NCBI RefSeq assembly: GCF_014779655.1
Contig: NZ_JACXYX010000001.1
Coordinates: forward strand, 310,001-374,000
Length of the DNA: 64,000 bases
Source of the DNA: Nocardioides ganghwensis
GTDB taxonomy: Bacteria > Actinomycetota > Actinomycetes > Propionibacteriales > Nocardioidaceae
Direction of reading: 5' to 3'
Shown here: piece by piece, positions 62,946-64,000 of the stretch
Numbering within the stretch: the stretch's first letter is position 1
Layout: every line of letters starts with the position of its first letter
Made by a program: the position numbers and the translations under genes
The notes under the pieces: generated by a model
What the model was told of the DNA's origin: nothing
Seen by the model: the letters and a program-made list of their open reading frames with translations, nothing else
Database searches by the model: none

Positions 62946-64000
<1,055 letters not shown>

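Overview
The window is about 64 kb of very GC-rich DNA. Genes are tightly packed with many 1-4 base stop/start overlaps, GTG starts are common, and several genes look leaderless, with a -10-like hexamer 6-8 bases before the start codon. This is typical of an actinobacterium. The gene content (DasR-like regulator with a GlcNAc PTS, MsiK-type sugar ATPase, SigE-family sigma factor, short-chain isoprenyl transferase, PhoH with a PIN domain) fits the Nocardioidaceae, most likely a Nocardioides-like soil organism. That is inference from content; no rRNA or tRNA gene is present to anchor it.

Layout. 1-3.9 kb: a truncated alpha/beta-hydrolase gene diverging from a two-gene unit of a zinc-protease-like protein and an Ig-like protein. 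3.9-9.6 kb: a complete N-acetylglucosamine locus (nagA, PTS EIIC and a DasR-like repressor on one strand; a SIS-type GlcN-6-P isomerase/deaminase candidate, EIIB, EIIA and a HAD phosphatase on the other) around a GTAC-centred palindrome. 9.6-17.2 kb: BrkB-like membrane protein, a SigE-family sigma factor with two coupled envelope genes, a vanadium-haloperoxidase-like enzyme, membrane proteins, hemolysin III. 17.3-31.5 kb: isoprenyl transferase, PhoH, transglycosylase-like protein, a His-rich copper-linked membrane protein behind a CsoR-type site, both fumarase classes, a PBP, two paralogous MerR/B12-binding regulators and two small exported proteins. 31.7-39.5 kb: an ABC importer, a PEP-mutase-family enzyme, a flavoprotein and a CapA/VanY fusion.

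39.5-49.1 kb is the most unusual part. Three tandem paralogous proteins of about 960 residues (N-terminal HTH, AAA/STAND ATPase, TPR-like tail) overlap head to tail by ATGA. They are flanked on both sides by genes for 92-residue exported proteins, and each of those genes carries the same upstream element of three direct repeats at exactly 10-bp period (core GTCAAC). A remnant of a fourth copy follows the last one. I read this as a signal-transduction array controlling small exported proteins; I know of no description of it.

A second network is suggested by another repeat, consensus YTGTCCA at exactly 11-bp period, next to two small secreted-protein genes and one of the two MerR/B12 regulators, with a single copy at the CapA/VanY gene. 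Eleven-bp direct repeats over a -35 region are how CarH-type (AdoCbl, light-sensing) MerR proteins bind, and both regulators keep the CarH W-x9-EH signature.

49.8-64 kb is a sugar-utilisation region: GH36 alpha-galactosidase, GH13 alpha-glucosidase, an ABC importer (two permeases and a lipoprotein), a LacI regulator with a candidate operator, MsiK behind a structured leader, divergent GH32 beta-fructosidase and amylosucrase genes, and a second MsiK/UgpC-type ATPase cut by the right edge. Together they fit uptake of raffinose/melibiose/sucrose-type oligosaccharides and their breakdown or conversion to alpha-glucan.
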